Positions 32,599 through 42,164 of a stretch of DNA of 54,420 bases are shown here, piece by piece. Position numbers and translations under genes: made by a program. A model generated the notes under the pieces. That model saw only the letters and a program-made list of their open reading frames with translations, did no database searches and was not told the DNA's origin. The stretch is from a virus. Within the stretch, counting starts at the first letter, position 1, and the number at the start of each line of letters is the position of its first letter. The stretch covers positions 1-54,420 of the IMG/VR virus record IMGVR_UViG_3300044952_000784. One strand, 5' to 3'.

Positions 32599-34641
32599 AT
32601 GCCAAATTTAATTAATGAATATAAGAACATTAGCAAAAAAATTGATGCATATACAACTTACTTAGATAGTAACAATGCGTCAAAAACAGCTAGAAGACAG
32701 AGTGAAATCTTTTTTGATAAAGTTGTTTCTAATGTAAGTAATTCAATTAATATAAATAAAGCCCCAAGCAATTTAAAGACCAATAAAGCCCCCTCTGTTT
32801 TTGAACAAATAATTAGTTATATAAAAAAAATAGATGGTGAGGGATTGGATACTAATAACAAATTATTAAAGACATTTTCAGATATTACAGTTAAAAACCT
32901 TTCAGAAATAAAAAAAATATTATCTGATGAGGCAATTAAATTATTAGGTTGTAGAGATGACCAAACATTTCCAGTTATACCTAAAAATGAATATATTAAG
33001 CCATCATTTAAAATGGACAAAAAATCAAAAGTTTTTGTCCCTATTAAGAATTTAGATTTATTTGGTAATTTAACAAAAAGTCCAGATTCTACATCTGGTA
33101 TATTTTTTTATGAAAATCTAAAAAACACCACAATAGGTCAAAACATTACAAATGATAAATATAAAGGATATGGTGGCAATTTAGGGTTTTCATTTAATCG
33201 TGAGTTATATGAGCGATTAAGTAATGAGAAAGAAACTTTTTATCAAAAATATGGTACAAATTATAAAGGATATTCTGGATTGGATTTATTTGATTTTTCA
33301 TATGAAACAAAAAATGATTTAGATGTAGATGGGGATTTTATTGCGGTTGCTTTGTTGGGGGATGGTGATAATACATTTAATTCTTATAGTAAATTTATAT
33401 TTGATTATTACGATACATTAGACATCATTGATTTTAATAATATTATAAAAAACATATTTAGTTATCTTATTGATGGTGCAGATATTACAGAAAGTAGTAC
33501 AGAAACAGACATAAAGGAGAAAAGTAAATTTATGTTATTAATTGAAAGATTTTGTAATAAATGTATTGACAATAGTGAAGAAATAAATGTTAGTGGCATT
33601 TCTAAAATATCAGAACTAGATAATGATACTGATGATTTTTTCACATTTTCTGAAATTGATTTAAGAAAAATAGATAGGAATATAAATAATTATCAAAATA
33701 AAATAATTGATTATGAGAGTTGTGGGGTATTAAATCAGCCAATTGATTATGAGATTATAAGAGATTTTGCAAAAGATATTATTGATACATTTGATGGATT
33801 ATCTGAACAAGAAAAAAGTAATGCAATAAATGAGGGAATATTAAGTATATTACAAAATAATAATTTACAAAATAATAATGCAACTTTATTTTCTTTTGTT
33901 AAAGCAACCATTGAATCTATTATTAGCCCAAAATTATTATTTCCAATAATGGTGTTGGGTCAAGTTATTGAAGGGACAATTAATGATAAATATAATGAAC
34001 TAAAAGACCAAGCTGAAAAAAATTTAAATGAGGCTAAAAGTAATTTATCATATGCAAAAGAAGTAATTGGGAGTGCTGAAATATTTGCAAAAAAATATAA
34101 AGTTTATATTCAAAATGTTACCAAAAAAATATTGGAATTATTCTTAAAAGAATTATTTAACATATTGAAGGGTAAATTAAAAAAGATGGTGTCAAAAGTG
34201 GTTGGAGGTATTTTTGAAAAATACACCAACAAACAAAAAAGAATAATACTTGCATTGACTTCATCTTTATTTGGTATATTATCAATTAAGGTTGATTTAA
34301 AAAAATGTAAAAGTGTAATTGAATCTATTGGACAAATATTAAATTCAATTAATGTTTTAAGTAAAAGAGCAATTATACCAATACCAGCACCATTATTACT
34401 TGGTGCTCAATTTTTACCTGGGTATTCAAGTGAACGAGCTAAAATAAATGTTATTTCTGAAATGCAAAATTTGGGTTTAAAAACTGAAAACTTGTTAGAT
34501 GGTTCACCAAATAGAGTTTTATTGTTTGCTGAATCACTTATAAATGGCATGGATTCTGAAGAAATTACAAATGGTGCAGTTGATGGTTTTATTGACCCCC
34601 TATTAACAGGAAGGGTTTTTGCTAAAAAAAGACATGGTTAA
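32599..34641 (+). CDS. Large uncharacterised protein, probably virion structural
   Basis: A 680-residue protein I cannot place in a family. The N-terminal 130 residues are helical and polar; a glycine/aspartate-rich mid part (YKGYGGNLGFSFNRELYERL, GDFIAVALLGDGDNTF) follows. Between about 460 and 590 is a long helix (LKDQAEKNLNEAKSNLSYAKEVIGSAEIFAKKYK) and a hydrophobic stretch RIILALTSSLFGILSI that may be membrane-interacting or a buried core. The proline-rich IPIPAPLLLGAQFLPGYSSERAK near 600-623 is distinctive. Position directly before baseplate genes suggests a tail or baseplate role. Confidence 0.6.
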   Translation: MPNLINEYKNISKKIDAYTTYLDSNNASKTARRQSEIFFDKVVSNVSNSININKAPSNLKTNKAPSVFEQIISYIKKIDGEGLDTNNKLLKTFSDITVKNLSEIKKILSDEAIKLLGCRDDQTFPVIPKNEYIKPSFKMDKKSKVFVPIKNLDLFGNLTKSPDSTSGIFFYENLKNTTIGQNITNDKYKGYGGNLGFSFNRELYERLSNEKETFYQKYGTNYKGYSGLDLFDFSYETKNDLDVDGDFIAVALLGDGDNTFNSYSKFIFDYYDTLDIIDFNNIIKNIFSYLIDGADITESSTETDIKEKSKFMLLIERFCNKCIDNSEEINVSGISKISELDNDTDDFFTFSEIDLRKIDRNINNYQNKIIDYESCGVLNQPIDYEIIRDFAKDIIDTFDGLSEQEKSNAINEGILSILQNNNLQNNNATLFSFVKATIESIISPKLLFPIMVLGQVIEGTINDKYNELKDQAEKNLNEAKSNLSYAKEVIGSAEIFAKKYKVYIQNVTKKILELFLKELFNILKGKLKKMVSKVVGGIFEKYTNKQKRIILALTSSLFGILSIKVDLKKCKSVIESIGQILNSINVLSKRAIIPIPAPLLLGAQFLPGYSSERAKINVISEMQNLGLKTENLLDGSPNRVLLFAESLINGMDSEEITNGAVDGFIDPLLTGRVFAKKRHG

Positions 34642-34642
34642 T

Positions 34643-34852
34643 ATGAAAAATAATGAAAATATTATTGAATTCTGTAAGGATATTAAAAATAAAAGTAATA
34701 GTGAAATTATTAATGTTTTGGATAGTTTGACTGAGGAATTTAATGAAACAAAAAATATAGTTATCAATCTGACTTATAAATTAGATGAGATTGAGGGGGC
34801 TTATTCTAAAATTTTAGAAGAATATAATTCAAGAAATAATTATGGACAATAG
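34643..34852 (+). CDS. Small coiled-coil-like protein
   Basis: The frame is open from 34619, but the ATG at 34643 follows the stop of the previous gene directly and starts the polar protein MKNNENIIEF; ATG at 34634 is an alternative. The 69 residues are charged and helical (INVLDSLTEEFNETKNIVINLTYKLDEIEGAY), suggestive of a short coiled coil. It overlaps the start of the baseplate gene by 11 nt. Role unknown. Confidence 0.6.
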   Translation: MKNNENIIEFCKDIKNKSNSEIINVLDSLTEEFNETKNIVINLTYKLDEIEGAYSKILEEYNSRNNYGQ

Positions 34853-36350
34853 AGTACTATTTCCAGCGGAGATAATTGATATTGAAGACCCATTAGGATT
34901 AAATAGGGTTAGGGCTAGGGTTGATTCAGATAGAAATGATGATATATTAAATTCAATTAGTAACCCAAATTTTAATGAAAAAACAGACATCTGGGGGGAT
35001 AGGGATCCTTTCATATTTAAACCATTATTGCCTTATTATATAAATGCTCCCTTGAGTGCTGGAGAAAGAATATTGGTTATTTATGCAAATAAAGATTTTA
35101 AGTTTGATAATCAATATTATATTCAATCTGATTTTAATTCTCCTATGCGAGCGGATTCTAATACTGTGACAGAATCTCGTATATTAACTGGTTCAGGTAG
35201 AAGATTTAAAAGAACATTAACATTAAAAAATCTTGATGGTTCATATAGGAAATCAAAAGTTAAAGGCATATTTGTTGAACCTAATGATACTGGTATTATT
35301 GGTAGGGGATCATCTGACATTTTAGTTAAAGAGGATGATGTTATAATTAGGGCAGGTAAATACAAGGGGTCAATGAATCCAAATGAGTTTCCTACACCAA
35401 ATTATAATAGGTCATTTGTTCAAGTATCACAGTTTAAATCAAGGAAAGTAAAAAATCCCCCAGAAGTTATTGAACTTGAAAGAGAAAAAACATTAGGAAC
35501 AAAATTCTTGATTGAATGGGTTATCCAAAATCCTGATGCTACAAATGATAAATTTGATGGATTTATTAATTTATATAATTTAATTCAAAATGAAAGAGTA
35601 GCTATTAAAAATTTGGATATTAATAGTACTATTGATGATTTAAAAATATTTAGATGTAGGGTTAAGTTTAATCAATTAAGTAAAGAAAATACAATTAAAT
35701 TTATTAATGATTTTATTCAAAAATGCAATTCAGGTGTAAAACTTGATGATGGAACACAATTATTTTTTGAAAATGAAATAAAATTCCCAATATTTTTTAG
35801 ACCAGGATATTCAACTTATTTAAGATTGAGTGGAACATTTTTATCTAAAACACCATCTACAAATGTTATTGACATATATAATGAAATAAAGTTTGATAAA
35901 TTTTCAAATAAAAGGGGTTCAGGATTTATTTATTCAAAAGATAGTACAATTGTTCCTACTTTTACTGAAAGTGGTGTTGTTATTGGTAATACAATAATAA
36001 ACGAAGAAAATTCATCTGCTTTAATTGGTGCTGACACAATTTATTTATTAAGCCACAATACTACTCCTTCACCTAACAAATCCAAAATTGATTTAACAGA
36101 TACTTTATATGGTATTGATAATGATAAAATTGTTGATAGTATTGACCCCAATACATCTTCAATTATTAGGGGAGAAGAACTTCTTGAATTGATTAATTTA
36201 ATCATTAGATTTTTGGTTACACATGCACATCCATTTCCCGGGGAGGCACCAGTTTCTGTTACAGAAGATGGATCAACAATTCAAAATCTATTACGTGAGT
36301 TTTCACTTGCAACAACAAAAATATTAAACAAAAAAATTAGGATTAATTGA
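34842..36350 (+). CDS. Baseplate hub/spike protein with gp5-like OB domain
   Basis: The first 110 residues follow the gp5 N-terminal OB-fold pattern: FPAEIIDIEDPLGLNRVRARV, then LPYYINAPLSAGERILVIYANKDFKFDNQYYIQS. In T4, gp5 forms the central spike complex of the baseplate. No lysozyme domain is evident. The middle is beta-rich, and near the C-terminus a short THAHPFPGEAP motif (about residue 460) is found, as in many phage spike proteins. Two structural genes flank it. The gene is 502 residues; the assignment to the spike is by domain pattern. Confidence 0.75.
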   Translation: MDNRVLFPAEIIDIEDPLGLNRVRARVDSDRNDDILNSISNPNFNEKTDIWGDRDPFIFKPLLPYYINAPLSAGERILVIYANKDFKFDNQYYIQSDFNSPMRADSNTVTESRILTGSGRRFKRTLTLKNLDGSYRKSKVKGIFVEPNDTGIIGRGSSDILVKEDDVIIRAGKYKGSMNPNEFPTPNYNRSFVQVSQFKSRKVKNPPEVIELEREKTLGTKFLIEWVIQNPDATNDKFDGFINLYNLIQNERVAIKNLDINSTIDDLKIFRCRVKFNQLSKENTIKFINDFIQKCNSGVKLDDGTQLFFENEIKFPIFFRPGYSTYLRLSGTFLSKTPSTNVIDIYNEIKFDKFSNKRGSGFIYSKDSTIVPTFTESGVVIGNTIINEENSSALIGADTIYLLSHNTTPSPNKSKIDLTDTLYGIDNDKIVDSIDPNTSSIIRGEELLELINLIIRFLVTHAHPFPGEAPVSVTEDGSTIQNLLREFSLATTKILNKKIRIN

Positions 36351-36366
36351 TATTTATTAAATAAAA
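36351..36366 (+). promoter_or_regulatory. Promoter-like A/T motif before 36369
   Basis: TATTTATTAAATAAAA lies directly after the preceding stop codon and ends 2 nt before the ATG. If it is a promoter, the transcript would be nearly leaderless; it could instead be an A-rich translation-start element. Confidence 0.35.
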
Positions 36367-36368
36367 AA

Positions 36369-37871
36369 ATGTCAATTCATCTATCTTATTTTAATAGAAA
36401 CAACACTTTAATTGCAAATTCAAAAATAAATACAGGTAGAAACCCTGTTATTGAATTAACTTATGGTGCAACAGATTACTTAATCCCAGCATATGGACCA
36501 ACAAGGCTAATTTTTGATTTAGATTTAGAACCTCTAATTGATAAAGTTAATGATGATATCATTTTTAGCGGTTCATTGTCAAGTGTCACACATACATTAG
36601 TCTTAAAAAATTCAGCATCTTTTGATGAATCCTTATTAAATGGGAAAATGCCAAATCAAAAACGTAGAGCATCTTCCTTTGATTTGGTTTTATTTAGAAT
36701 TCCATTGAGTAGTGGTAGCACAGGGTATGTTCAAAATTGGGATGAAGGTGTAGGTTATGATTATACAGATTATTCAAAAAACTTAAATTCAGGGTCAGGG
36801 GCGAAATATCCCCTAGTTATAAAGAATGATAATTCATTTGCATCAACCCCCTCAAATTGGTATAATGCTCAAACATTAAGCGGATGGACTGAACCTGGTA
36901 TTTATAACAATAAAAATACGGGAAATGTTAATTATAGCGGATTGACCATTCTTGATACCAAACATTTTGAATTTGGTAATGAAGATGTTTCATTTAACAT
37001 GACAAATGAAATAAACGCCATTTTAAGCGGTTCTACCACATCTTATTCTGGTTGGGGCATTGCTTATACCCCATCTTATGAAAATGCAACAGGGTTAACG
37101 GAAAGCTATTCTGTTGGCTTTTTTTCAAGGCACACCCAGACATTTTATGAACCTTATCTATTAACAACTTATGATGATTTGATTAAGGATGATAGAAATA
37201 ATTTTGTTAAGAATAGGGTAAATAAATTATATCTTTATGTAACAGATGAAGATTCGTATTCAAATTTGGATAACAATCCAATTGTTAATATATTTGACAA
37301 TGATGGGAATGTTGTTACTGGTTGCACAAACTTATCAACAAAATTAATTACCAAGGGTGTGTATGAGGTATCTGTACCAAATGTATTTAGTGGATATACA
37401 GCACCTATGGTATTTACTGATGTTTGGAGTGGGATGACCTTAAATGGAATTACATTACCCAATGTTGAAAATGAATTTGTATTATATGATGTAAATAATC
37501 GAATTAAAACTGGAACAAAGACAACAGAAAGTGAAACATATAATTTTGATTTCTATAACATTATGCAAGGGGAAAAAATACTCAATACTGATGTTAGAAA
37601 GATTGGGGTTATAATTAAAAAAGCATATAGCACAAGTGAATTATTAACAAACATTAAAGGATTTTATCGTGTTTATGTTAAGGAGGGGGAAACCCAAGTT
37701 CAAGTTCAAGATTGGACAGAATTTAACAGAACACCAAATGAATATTATTTTAATTTTGACACAAGAGATAAAATACCAAATAAATATTTTGTTGATTTAA
37801 AGGTTCAAATTGCTGGGGAGATTACCACTTATAAAAAACAATTGCACTTTTTTATTATAAATAAAAAATAA
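36369..37871 (+). CDS. Beta-rich virion protein with DNRLRE-like domain
   Basis: A 500-residue protein. The first 290 residues resemble DNRLRE/disaggregatase-related domains, with FDLVLFRIPLSS, a long linker, HFEFGNEDVSFNMTNEINAILSG and YSGWGIAYTPSYENATG strands. The last 200 residues form further beta modules (KLYLYVTDEDSYSNLDN, VYEVSVPNVFSGYTAPMVF). Such proteins usually form fibres, appendages or baseplate parts in phages of Bacteroidota. It precedes the LRR array by 7 nt, so structural and LRR genes may be transcribed together. Confidence 0.6.
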   Translation: MSIHLSYFNRNNTLIANSKINTGRNPVIELTYGATDYLIPAYGPTRLIFDLDLEPLIDKVNDDIIFSGSLSSVTHTLVLKNSASFDESLLNGKMPNQKRRASSFDLVLFRIPLSSGSTGYVQNWDEGVGYDYTDYSKNLNSGSGAKYPLVIKNDNSFASTPSNWYNAQTLSGWTEPGIYNNKNTGNVNYSGLTILDTKHFEFGNEDVSFNMTNEINAILSGSTTSYSGWGIAYTPSYENATGLTESYSVGFFSRHTQTFYEPYLLTTYDDLIKDDRNNFVKNRVNKLYLYVTDEDSYSNLDNNPIVNIFDNDGNVVTGCTNLSTKLITKGVYEVSVPNVFSGYTAPMVFTDVWSGMTLNGITLPNVENEFVLYDVNNRIKTGTKTTESETYNFDFYNIMQGEKILNTDVRKIGVIIKKAYSTSELLTNIKGFYRVYVKEGETQVQVQDWTEFNRTPNEYYFNFDTRDKIPNKYFVDLKVQIAGEITTYKKQLHFFIINKK

Positions 37872-37878
37872 TTAGATA

Positions 37879-38586
37879 ATGGAAAAAGAAACATTAAAAA
37901 GAATATTTGAATTCCTTGAAGAGAAAGGAGAACATAGAGCACCATTTAAATGGAAAATATTAAATAATGAGCCAATAACCAAAGAAGATTTAGATGTTAT
38001 AGGTAATTTGTGGTTTTATGAAACAACAATAACCTCATTACCAGAAGGTTTGAAAGTTGGTGGTAATTTCGATTTAAGAAGATCAAAAATAACCTCATTG
38101 CCAGAAGGTTTGAAAGTTGGGGGTAATTTGAATTTAGGTTCAACAAAAATAACATCATTACCTGAAGGATTGGAAGTTGGTGGTGATTTGTTTTCATCTA
38201 ATACAGATATAACCTTGCTACCAAAAGGATTGAAAGTTGGTAGGGATTTGTATTTAAATAATACAAAAATAACTTCATTACCAGAAGGATTGAAAGTTGG
38301 AGGGCATTTAGTTTTAAATAATACAAAAATAACTTCATTACCAGAAGGACTTGAAGTTAGGAAAGATTTGGTGTTATTTGGTTGTAAAAATATACAATCA
38401 TTGCCAGAAGGTTTAAAAGTTGGTGGTGATTTGGATTTAAGACTAACAGATTTAACCTCATTACCAAAAGGATTGAAAGTTTATGGATCTATAATGTTGA
38501 ATCTTTCCCATTTAGATGAAATTAGTAATTATAGATTAAGAAAGATGATTCAACCTGGATTTATAAAAGGAAAAATAGTTAGATAA
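37879..38586 (+). CDS. LRR paralogue 1, eight repeats
   Basis: First and, with eight repeats, the most repeat-rich plus-strand member (235 residues). The N-terminal module is MEKETLKRIFEFLEEKGEH then PFKWKILNNEPITKEDL; repeats run from ITSLPEGLKVGGNFDL (about residue 53) to LTSLPKGLKVYGSIML; the cap is NYRLRKMIQPGFIKG. It starts 7 nt behind a virion gene. LRR repeats usually bind proteins; no catalytic domain, signal peptide or membrane segment is seen, so it should stay in the infected cell or the virion. Its partner is unknown. Confidence 0.88.
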   Translation: MEKETLKRIFEFLEEKGEHRAPFKWKILNNEPITKEDLDVIGNLWFYETTITSLPEGLKVGGNFDLRRSKITSLPEGLKVGGNLNLGSTKITSLPEGLEVGGDLFSSNTDITLLPKGLKVGRDLYLNNTKITSLPEGLKVGGHLVLNNTKITSLPEGLEVRKDLVLFGCKNIQSLPEGLKVGGDLDLRLTDLTSLPKGLKVYGSIMLNLSHLDEISNYRLRKMIQPGFIKGKIVR

Positions 38587-39182
38587 TGGAAAAAGAAACA
38601 ATTGAAAAAATACTTGATTTTCTTGAAGAAAAGGAAGGGGTAATACCTAAAAATAATTTAAGGTGGAAGTTATTATTTAATAAACCATTAACAAAAGATG
38701 AATTAAATATAAAAGATGATTTGAATTTAATGTACTCAAGTATAGAATCATTACCAGAAGGGTTAAAAGTTGAGGGGGACTTAATTTTAACATTTTCAAG
38801 AATACAATCATTACCAGAAGGATTAAAAGTTGGGAAGCATTTGTTTTTAGCATATTCAAAAATAACCTCATTACCAAAAGGATTGAAAGTTGGTGGTAAT
38901 TTGCATTTAAATTATACATCCATTAGTTCATTACCTAATGACTTAAAAATTAGGGGTTTTTTGGATTTATATTCTTGCAAAGATTTAATTTCACTACCAG
39001 AAGGATTAAAAGTTGGTAAATATTTGAATTTAAAAGATACAAAAATAACATCATTACCAAAAGGGTTAGAAGTTAGGGGGGTATTGTATATAGAAAATAC
39101 CCCATTACGAAAATACACAGATGGACAATTAAGAGAAATGGTTTATCCTGGATTTATAAAAGAAAAAATATCAAGATTGTGA
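38586..39182 (+). CDS. LRR paralogue 2, six repeats
   Basis: A 198-residue member with N-terminal module MEKETIEKILDFLEEKEG and LRWKLLFNKPLTKDELN, six repeats (IESLPEGLKVEGDLILTFSR to ITSLPKGLEVRGVLYIENTP) and cap YTDGQLREMVYPGFIKEKI. One repeat has the Cys variant (YSCKD). Its start overlaps the stop of paralogue 1 by one base, and its own stop overlaps a GTG start of paralogue 3. Confidence 0.88.
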   Translation: MEKETIEKILDFLEEKEGVIPKNNLRWKLLFNKPLTKDELNIKDDLNLMYSSIESLPEGLKVEGDLILTFSRIQSLPEGLKVGKHLFLAYSKITSLPKGLKVGGNLHLNYTSISSLPNDLKIRGFLDLYSCKDLISLPEGLKVGKYLNLKDTKITSLPKGLEVRGVLYIENTPLRKYTDGQLREMVYPGFIKEKISRL

Positions 39183-39592
39183 AAGAAGAAACATTAAAAA
39201 GAATACTTGAATTCCTTGAGAAGGAAGAAAATAGAAAAAAACCTTTTGCTTATAAAGTAAAAAATAATGAACCCTTAACAGAAAAAGATTTAAATATTGA
39301 AGGTAATTTGGATTTATCAAATTTTAAAATAACTTCATTACCAGAAGGATTGAAAGTTGGGCGTGTTTTAGATTTAACAGACTCAGATATAAAAACATTA
39401 CCAGAAGGATTGGAAGTTGAGGGTAATTTATGGTTAGCTGGGTGTTGGGGTTTAACCTCATTACCAAAAGACTTGAAAGTTGGGGGTAGTTTATATATTT
39501 ACAGAACAAAATTTACAGAAATTTCAGACAATGAATTATTGAATATGATAAAGCCAAATGGTTATATAGGAGAAATAATAGGAAATATGTAG
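39179..39592 (+). CDS. LRR paralogue 3, three repeats, GTG start
   Basis: The frame begins with GTG at 39179 (GTGA overlapping the previous stop), giving KEETLKRILEFLEKEEN, which aligns perfectly with the ATG-started paralogues; hence GTG is the start. With 137 residues it is among the shortest, holding three repeats (ITSLPEGLKVGRVLDLTDSD, IKTLPEGLEVEGNLWLAGC, LTSLPKDLKVGGSLYIYRTK). The cap is NELLNMIKPNGYIGEI, a variant with an inserted Asn. Confidence 0.85.
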   Translation: MKEETLKRILEFLEKEENRKKPFAYKVKNNEPLTEKDLNIEGNLDLSNFKITSLPEGLKVGRVLDLTDSDIKTLPEGLEVEGNLWLAGCWGLTSLPKDLKVGGSLYIYRTKFTEISDNELLNMIKPNGYIGEIIGNM

Positions 39593-39595
39593 ATA

Positions 39596-40135
39596 ATGGA
39601 AAATAAAACATTTAAAAAAATACTTGATTTTCTTGAAAAGGAAGAAAATAAAATGCCCCGAGATAAAGGTAGTTTTAAATGGAAGGTTATATTTAATGAA
39701 TTAACATATGATGAATTAAATATTAATGGTAATTTGGAATTATCATATACAAAAGTAACATCATTACCAGAAGGATTAAGAGTTAAGGGTTGGGTTAATT
39801 TAATGGGTTGTTCGGCAATAGTCTCATTACCAGAAGGGTTAGAAGTTGGGGATTATTTATCTTTAGCAAGTTCAAATATAGAATCACTACCAAAAGGATT
39901 GAAAGTTGGTGGTAATTTGAATTTAAGGAACTCAAAAATAAAAAATATACCTGATGATATTGAAATTGGTGGTTCTTTGTATTTGCAGAAAACAAAAATA
40001 ACTTCATTACCAAAAGGATTGATAATTAAGGGTTATTTAGTTTTAAATAGTAATGATAGTTTATCCAAATTTTCTAATGCTGAATTAAAAGAAATGGTTA
40101 AACCTGGATTTATAAAAGGAATATTAAGAGAGTAA
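39596..40135 (+). CDS. LRR paralogue 4, five repeats
   Basis: A 179-residue member: module MENKTFKKILDFLEKEENK then SFKWKVIFNELTYDELN, five repeats including IVSLPEGLEVGDYLSLASSN and the diverged IKNIPDDIEIGGSLYLQKTK, and cap NAELKEMVKPGFIKG. The diverged repeat closely resembles one in paralogue 9 (IKNIPNDIKIGASLYLHNTK), pointing to exchange of segments between members. Confidence 0.86.
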   Translation: MENKTFKKILDFLEKEENKMPRDKGSFKWKVIFNELTYDELNINGNLELSYTKVTSLPEGLRVKGWVNLMGCSAIVSLPEGLEVGDYLSLASSNIESLPKGLKVGGNLNLRNSKIKNIPDDIEIGGSLYLQKTKITSLPKGLIIKGYLVLNSNDSLSKFSNAELKEMVKPGFIKGILRE

Positions 40136-40608
40136 TGGAAATAGAAACATTAAAAAAAATAATTGAATTCCTTGAGAAAGAGGAAAATAGACCAAAACCT
40201 TTTGCTTATAAAGTAAAAATTAATCACCCATTTACAGAAGATGAATTAAATTTTGATGGGGATTTAATTTTAAATCATTCAGCAATAACCTCATTACCAG
40301 AGGGATTGAGAGTTCAAGGTGATTTGTCATTATTTGCATCAGCAATAAAAACATTACCAGAAGGGCTATATGTTAAGGGTAGTTTGGATGTATCACATAC
40401 ATATATTGAATCATTACCAGACAATTTATATGTTGGGGGTGATTTATGGTTTAAATATTCAAATATAGGAGAAATACCAAAAAATTTATACGTTGGTGGT
40501 GAATTAGATATAGAAGAGACCCCCCTCGCCAAAAAATATACAGATGGTGAAATAAGAAGAAATAAAAATTTAAATAATGGTTCATTTAAAGGAAATATAA
40601 TTAGATAA
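40135..40608 (+). CDS. LRR paralogue 5, four repeats
   Basis: A 157-residue member: MEIETLKKIIEFLEKEEN, PFAYKVKINHPFTEDEL, four repeats (ITSLPEGLRVQGDLSLFASA to IGEIPKNLYVGGELDIEETP) and an unusual cap YTDGEIRRNKNLNNGSFKG that differs from the KMVKPGFI type. The last 250 nt are nearly identical to the frameshifted next gene, showing a recent duplication. Confidence 0.87.
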   Translation: MEIETLKKIIEFLEKEENRPKPFAYKVKINHPFTEDELNFDGDLILNHSAITSLPEGLRVQGDLSLFASAIKTLPEGLYVKGSLDVSHTYIESLPDNLYVGGDLWFKYSNIGEIPKNLYVGGELDIEETPLAKKYTDGEIRRNKNLNNGSFKGNIIR

Positions 40609-41077
40609 TGGAAAAAGAAACATTAAAAAGAATATTTGATTTCCTTGAAGAAAATGATGATATCAAAACACCATTTTTATGGAAATGGGTAAATAATGAA
40701 CTAACAAAAGAGGATTTAAATATAAAAGGCAATTTAAATTTGGAATTTACAACTATAACCTCATTACCTAATGGGATGAGAGTTGAAGGTAAATTGTGGT
40801 TGTTGGGATCAGAAATAAACTCATTACCAGAAGGGTATATGTTAAGGATAGTTTTAACTTATCCCATACAAATATAGAATCATTACCAGACAATTTATAT
40901 GTTGGGGGTGATTTGTATTTTAGACATTCAGATATAGAAGAAATCCCAAAAAATTTATATGTTGGTGGTAATTTATATATAGGAGAATCCTTCCTTGCCA
41001 AAAAATATACAGATGCTGAAATAAGAAGAAATAAAAATTTAAATAATGGTTCATTTAAAGGAAATATAATTAGATAA
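40608..41077 (+). pseudogene. LRR paralogue 6, split by a one-base frameshift
   Basis: The gene starts normally at 40608 (MEKETLKRIFDFLEENDD), but after LPEG near 40836 the frame is lost and stops at 40877. The remaining part continues in another frame to 41077 with YVKDSFNLSHTNIESLPDNL and the cap YTDAEIRRNKNLNNGSFKG. Comparison with paralogue 5 (CCAGAAGGGCTATATG at 40361 against CCAGAAGGGTATATG here) locates one missing base near 40837. It is either a decaying or phase-variable gene or a sequencing error; the rest is intact with four repeats. Confidence 0.9.
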
Positions 41078-41556
41078 TGGAAAAAGAAACACTAAAAAAT
41101 ATACTTGATTTTCTTGAAAAAGAAGACAATAAAAAACATAAAAACAAAGGAACTTTAAGGTGGAAATTTATGTTTAATGAACCATTAACAAAAGAAGATT
41201 TAATTGTTAGAGGCGATTTGGATATATCTGGCATAAATATACAACATTTACCAAAAGGGTTAAAAGTTATAGGAAATGCTGATTTTCGGTTCTCAAGTTT
41301 AAAAACATTCCCAGAAAAATTATTTGTTGAGGGTGATTTGAATTTTGAATGGACAAGTTTCAAATCCTTGCCAGGTGATTTATATGTTGGTCGCGATTTA
41401 GATTTAACATATTCAGATATAGAAACATTATCAAAAGGTTTAAAAGTTGAACGTAATTTACATATTGTAAAAACTCCATTAGCAAAACTTTCAGATGAAA
41501 AAATAAGAGAAATGGTTGAACCAGATGGGTTTATAAATGGTAAAATAATTAGATAA
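41077..41556 (+). CDS. LRR paralogue 7, four diverged repeats
   Basis: A 159-residue member with module MEKETLKNILDFLEKEDNK and LRWKFMFNEPLTKEDLI. The repeats are more divergent than in others (LKTFPEKLFVEGDLNFEWTS, FKSLPGDLYVGRDLDLTYSD, IETLSKGLKVERNLHIVKTP). The cap is KIREMVEPDGFINGKI. It starts with a one-base overlap with the end of the frameshifted paralogue. Confidence 0.86.
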   Translation: MEKETLKNILDFLEKEDNKKHKNKGTLRWKFMFNEPLTKEDLIVRGDLDISGINIQHLPKGLKVIGNADFRFSSLKTFPEKLFVEGDLNFEWTSFKSLPGDLYVGRDLDLTYSDIETLSKGLKVERNLHIVKTPLAKLSDEKIREMVEPDGFINGKIIR

Positions 41557-42164
41557 TGGAAAAAGAAGCAATAAAAAATATATTTGATTTCCTTGAAAAG
41601 AAAGAAAATAAAAAACATAAAGATAGGGATAGCATTATTTGGAAATTAAAATTTGATGAACCAATAACAGAAGAAGAGTTAAATGTAAAAGGTAATTTGG
41701 ATTTATCATATTCAAAAATAACCTCATTACCAGATGGGTTGAAAGTTGGTGGTTATTTGATTTTAAATTATTCATCTATTAAATCATTACCTGATAACTT
41801 AAAAGTTGGGGGTCGTTTAGATTTAGAAGGTTGTGAAGATTTAATTTCACTGCCAAGAGGATTAGAACTTGGAGCGTCTTTATATTTAGAAAATTCCACA
41901 AATTTAATATCTTTACCAAAAGGATTGAAAGTTGCGCATAATTTAGATTTAGAAAATTGCACAAGTTTAACATCCTTGCCAGAAGGATTGGAAGTTGGCC
42001 GTGATTTGTATTTAGAAAATTGCACAAGTTTAACATCATTACCAAAAGGGTTGAAAGTTAGGGGGATTTTAATTATAAGTGGATCACCATTAGTAAAATT
42101 TTCTGATGAAGAATTAAGAAATATGGTTAAACCTGGATTTATAAAGGAGCAAATAATTAGATAA
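41556..42164 (+). CDS. LRR paralogue 8, six repeats with Cys variants
   Basis: A 202-residue member: MEKEAIKNIFDFLEKKENK, IIWKLKFDEPITEEELN, six repeats, four of them 21 residues long (GCED, NSTN, NCTS, NCTS before a Leu-started repeat). Two neighbouring repeats are almost the same in DNA (near 41950 and 42010), indicating recent intragenic duplication. Its first 75 nt are nearly identical to paralogue 9. Cap: EELRNMVKPGFIKEQI. Confidence 0.88.
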   Translation: MEKEAIKNIFDFLEKKENKKHKDRDSIIWKLKFDEPITEEELNVKGNLDLSYSKITSLPDGLKVGGYLILNYSSIKSLPDNLKVGGRLDLEGCEDLISLPRGLELGASLYLENSTNLISLPKGLKVAHNLDLENCTSLTSLPEGLEVGRDLYLENCTSLTSLPKGLKVRGILIISGSPLVKFSDEELRNMVKPGFIKEQIIR

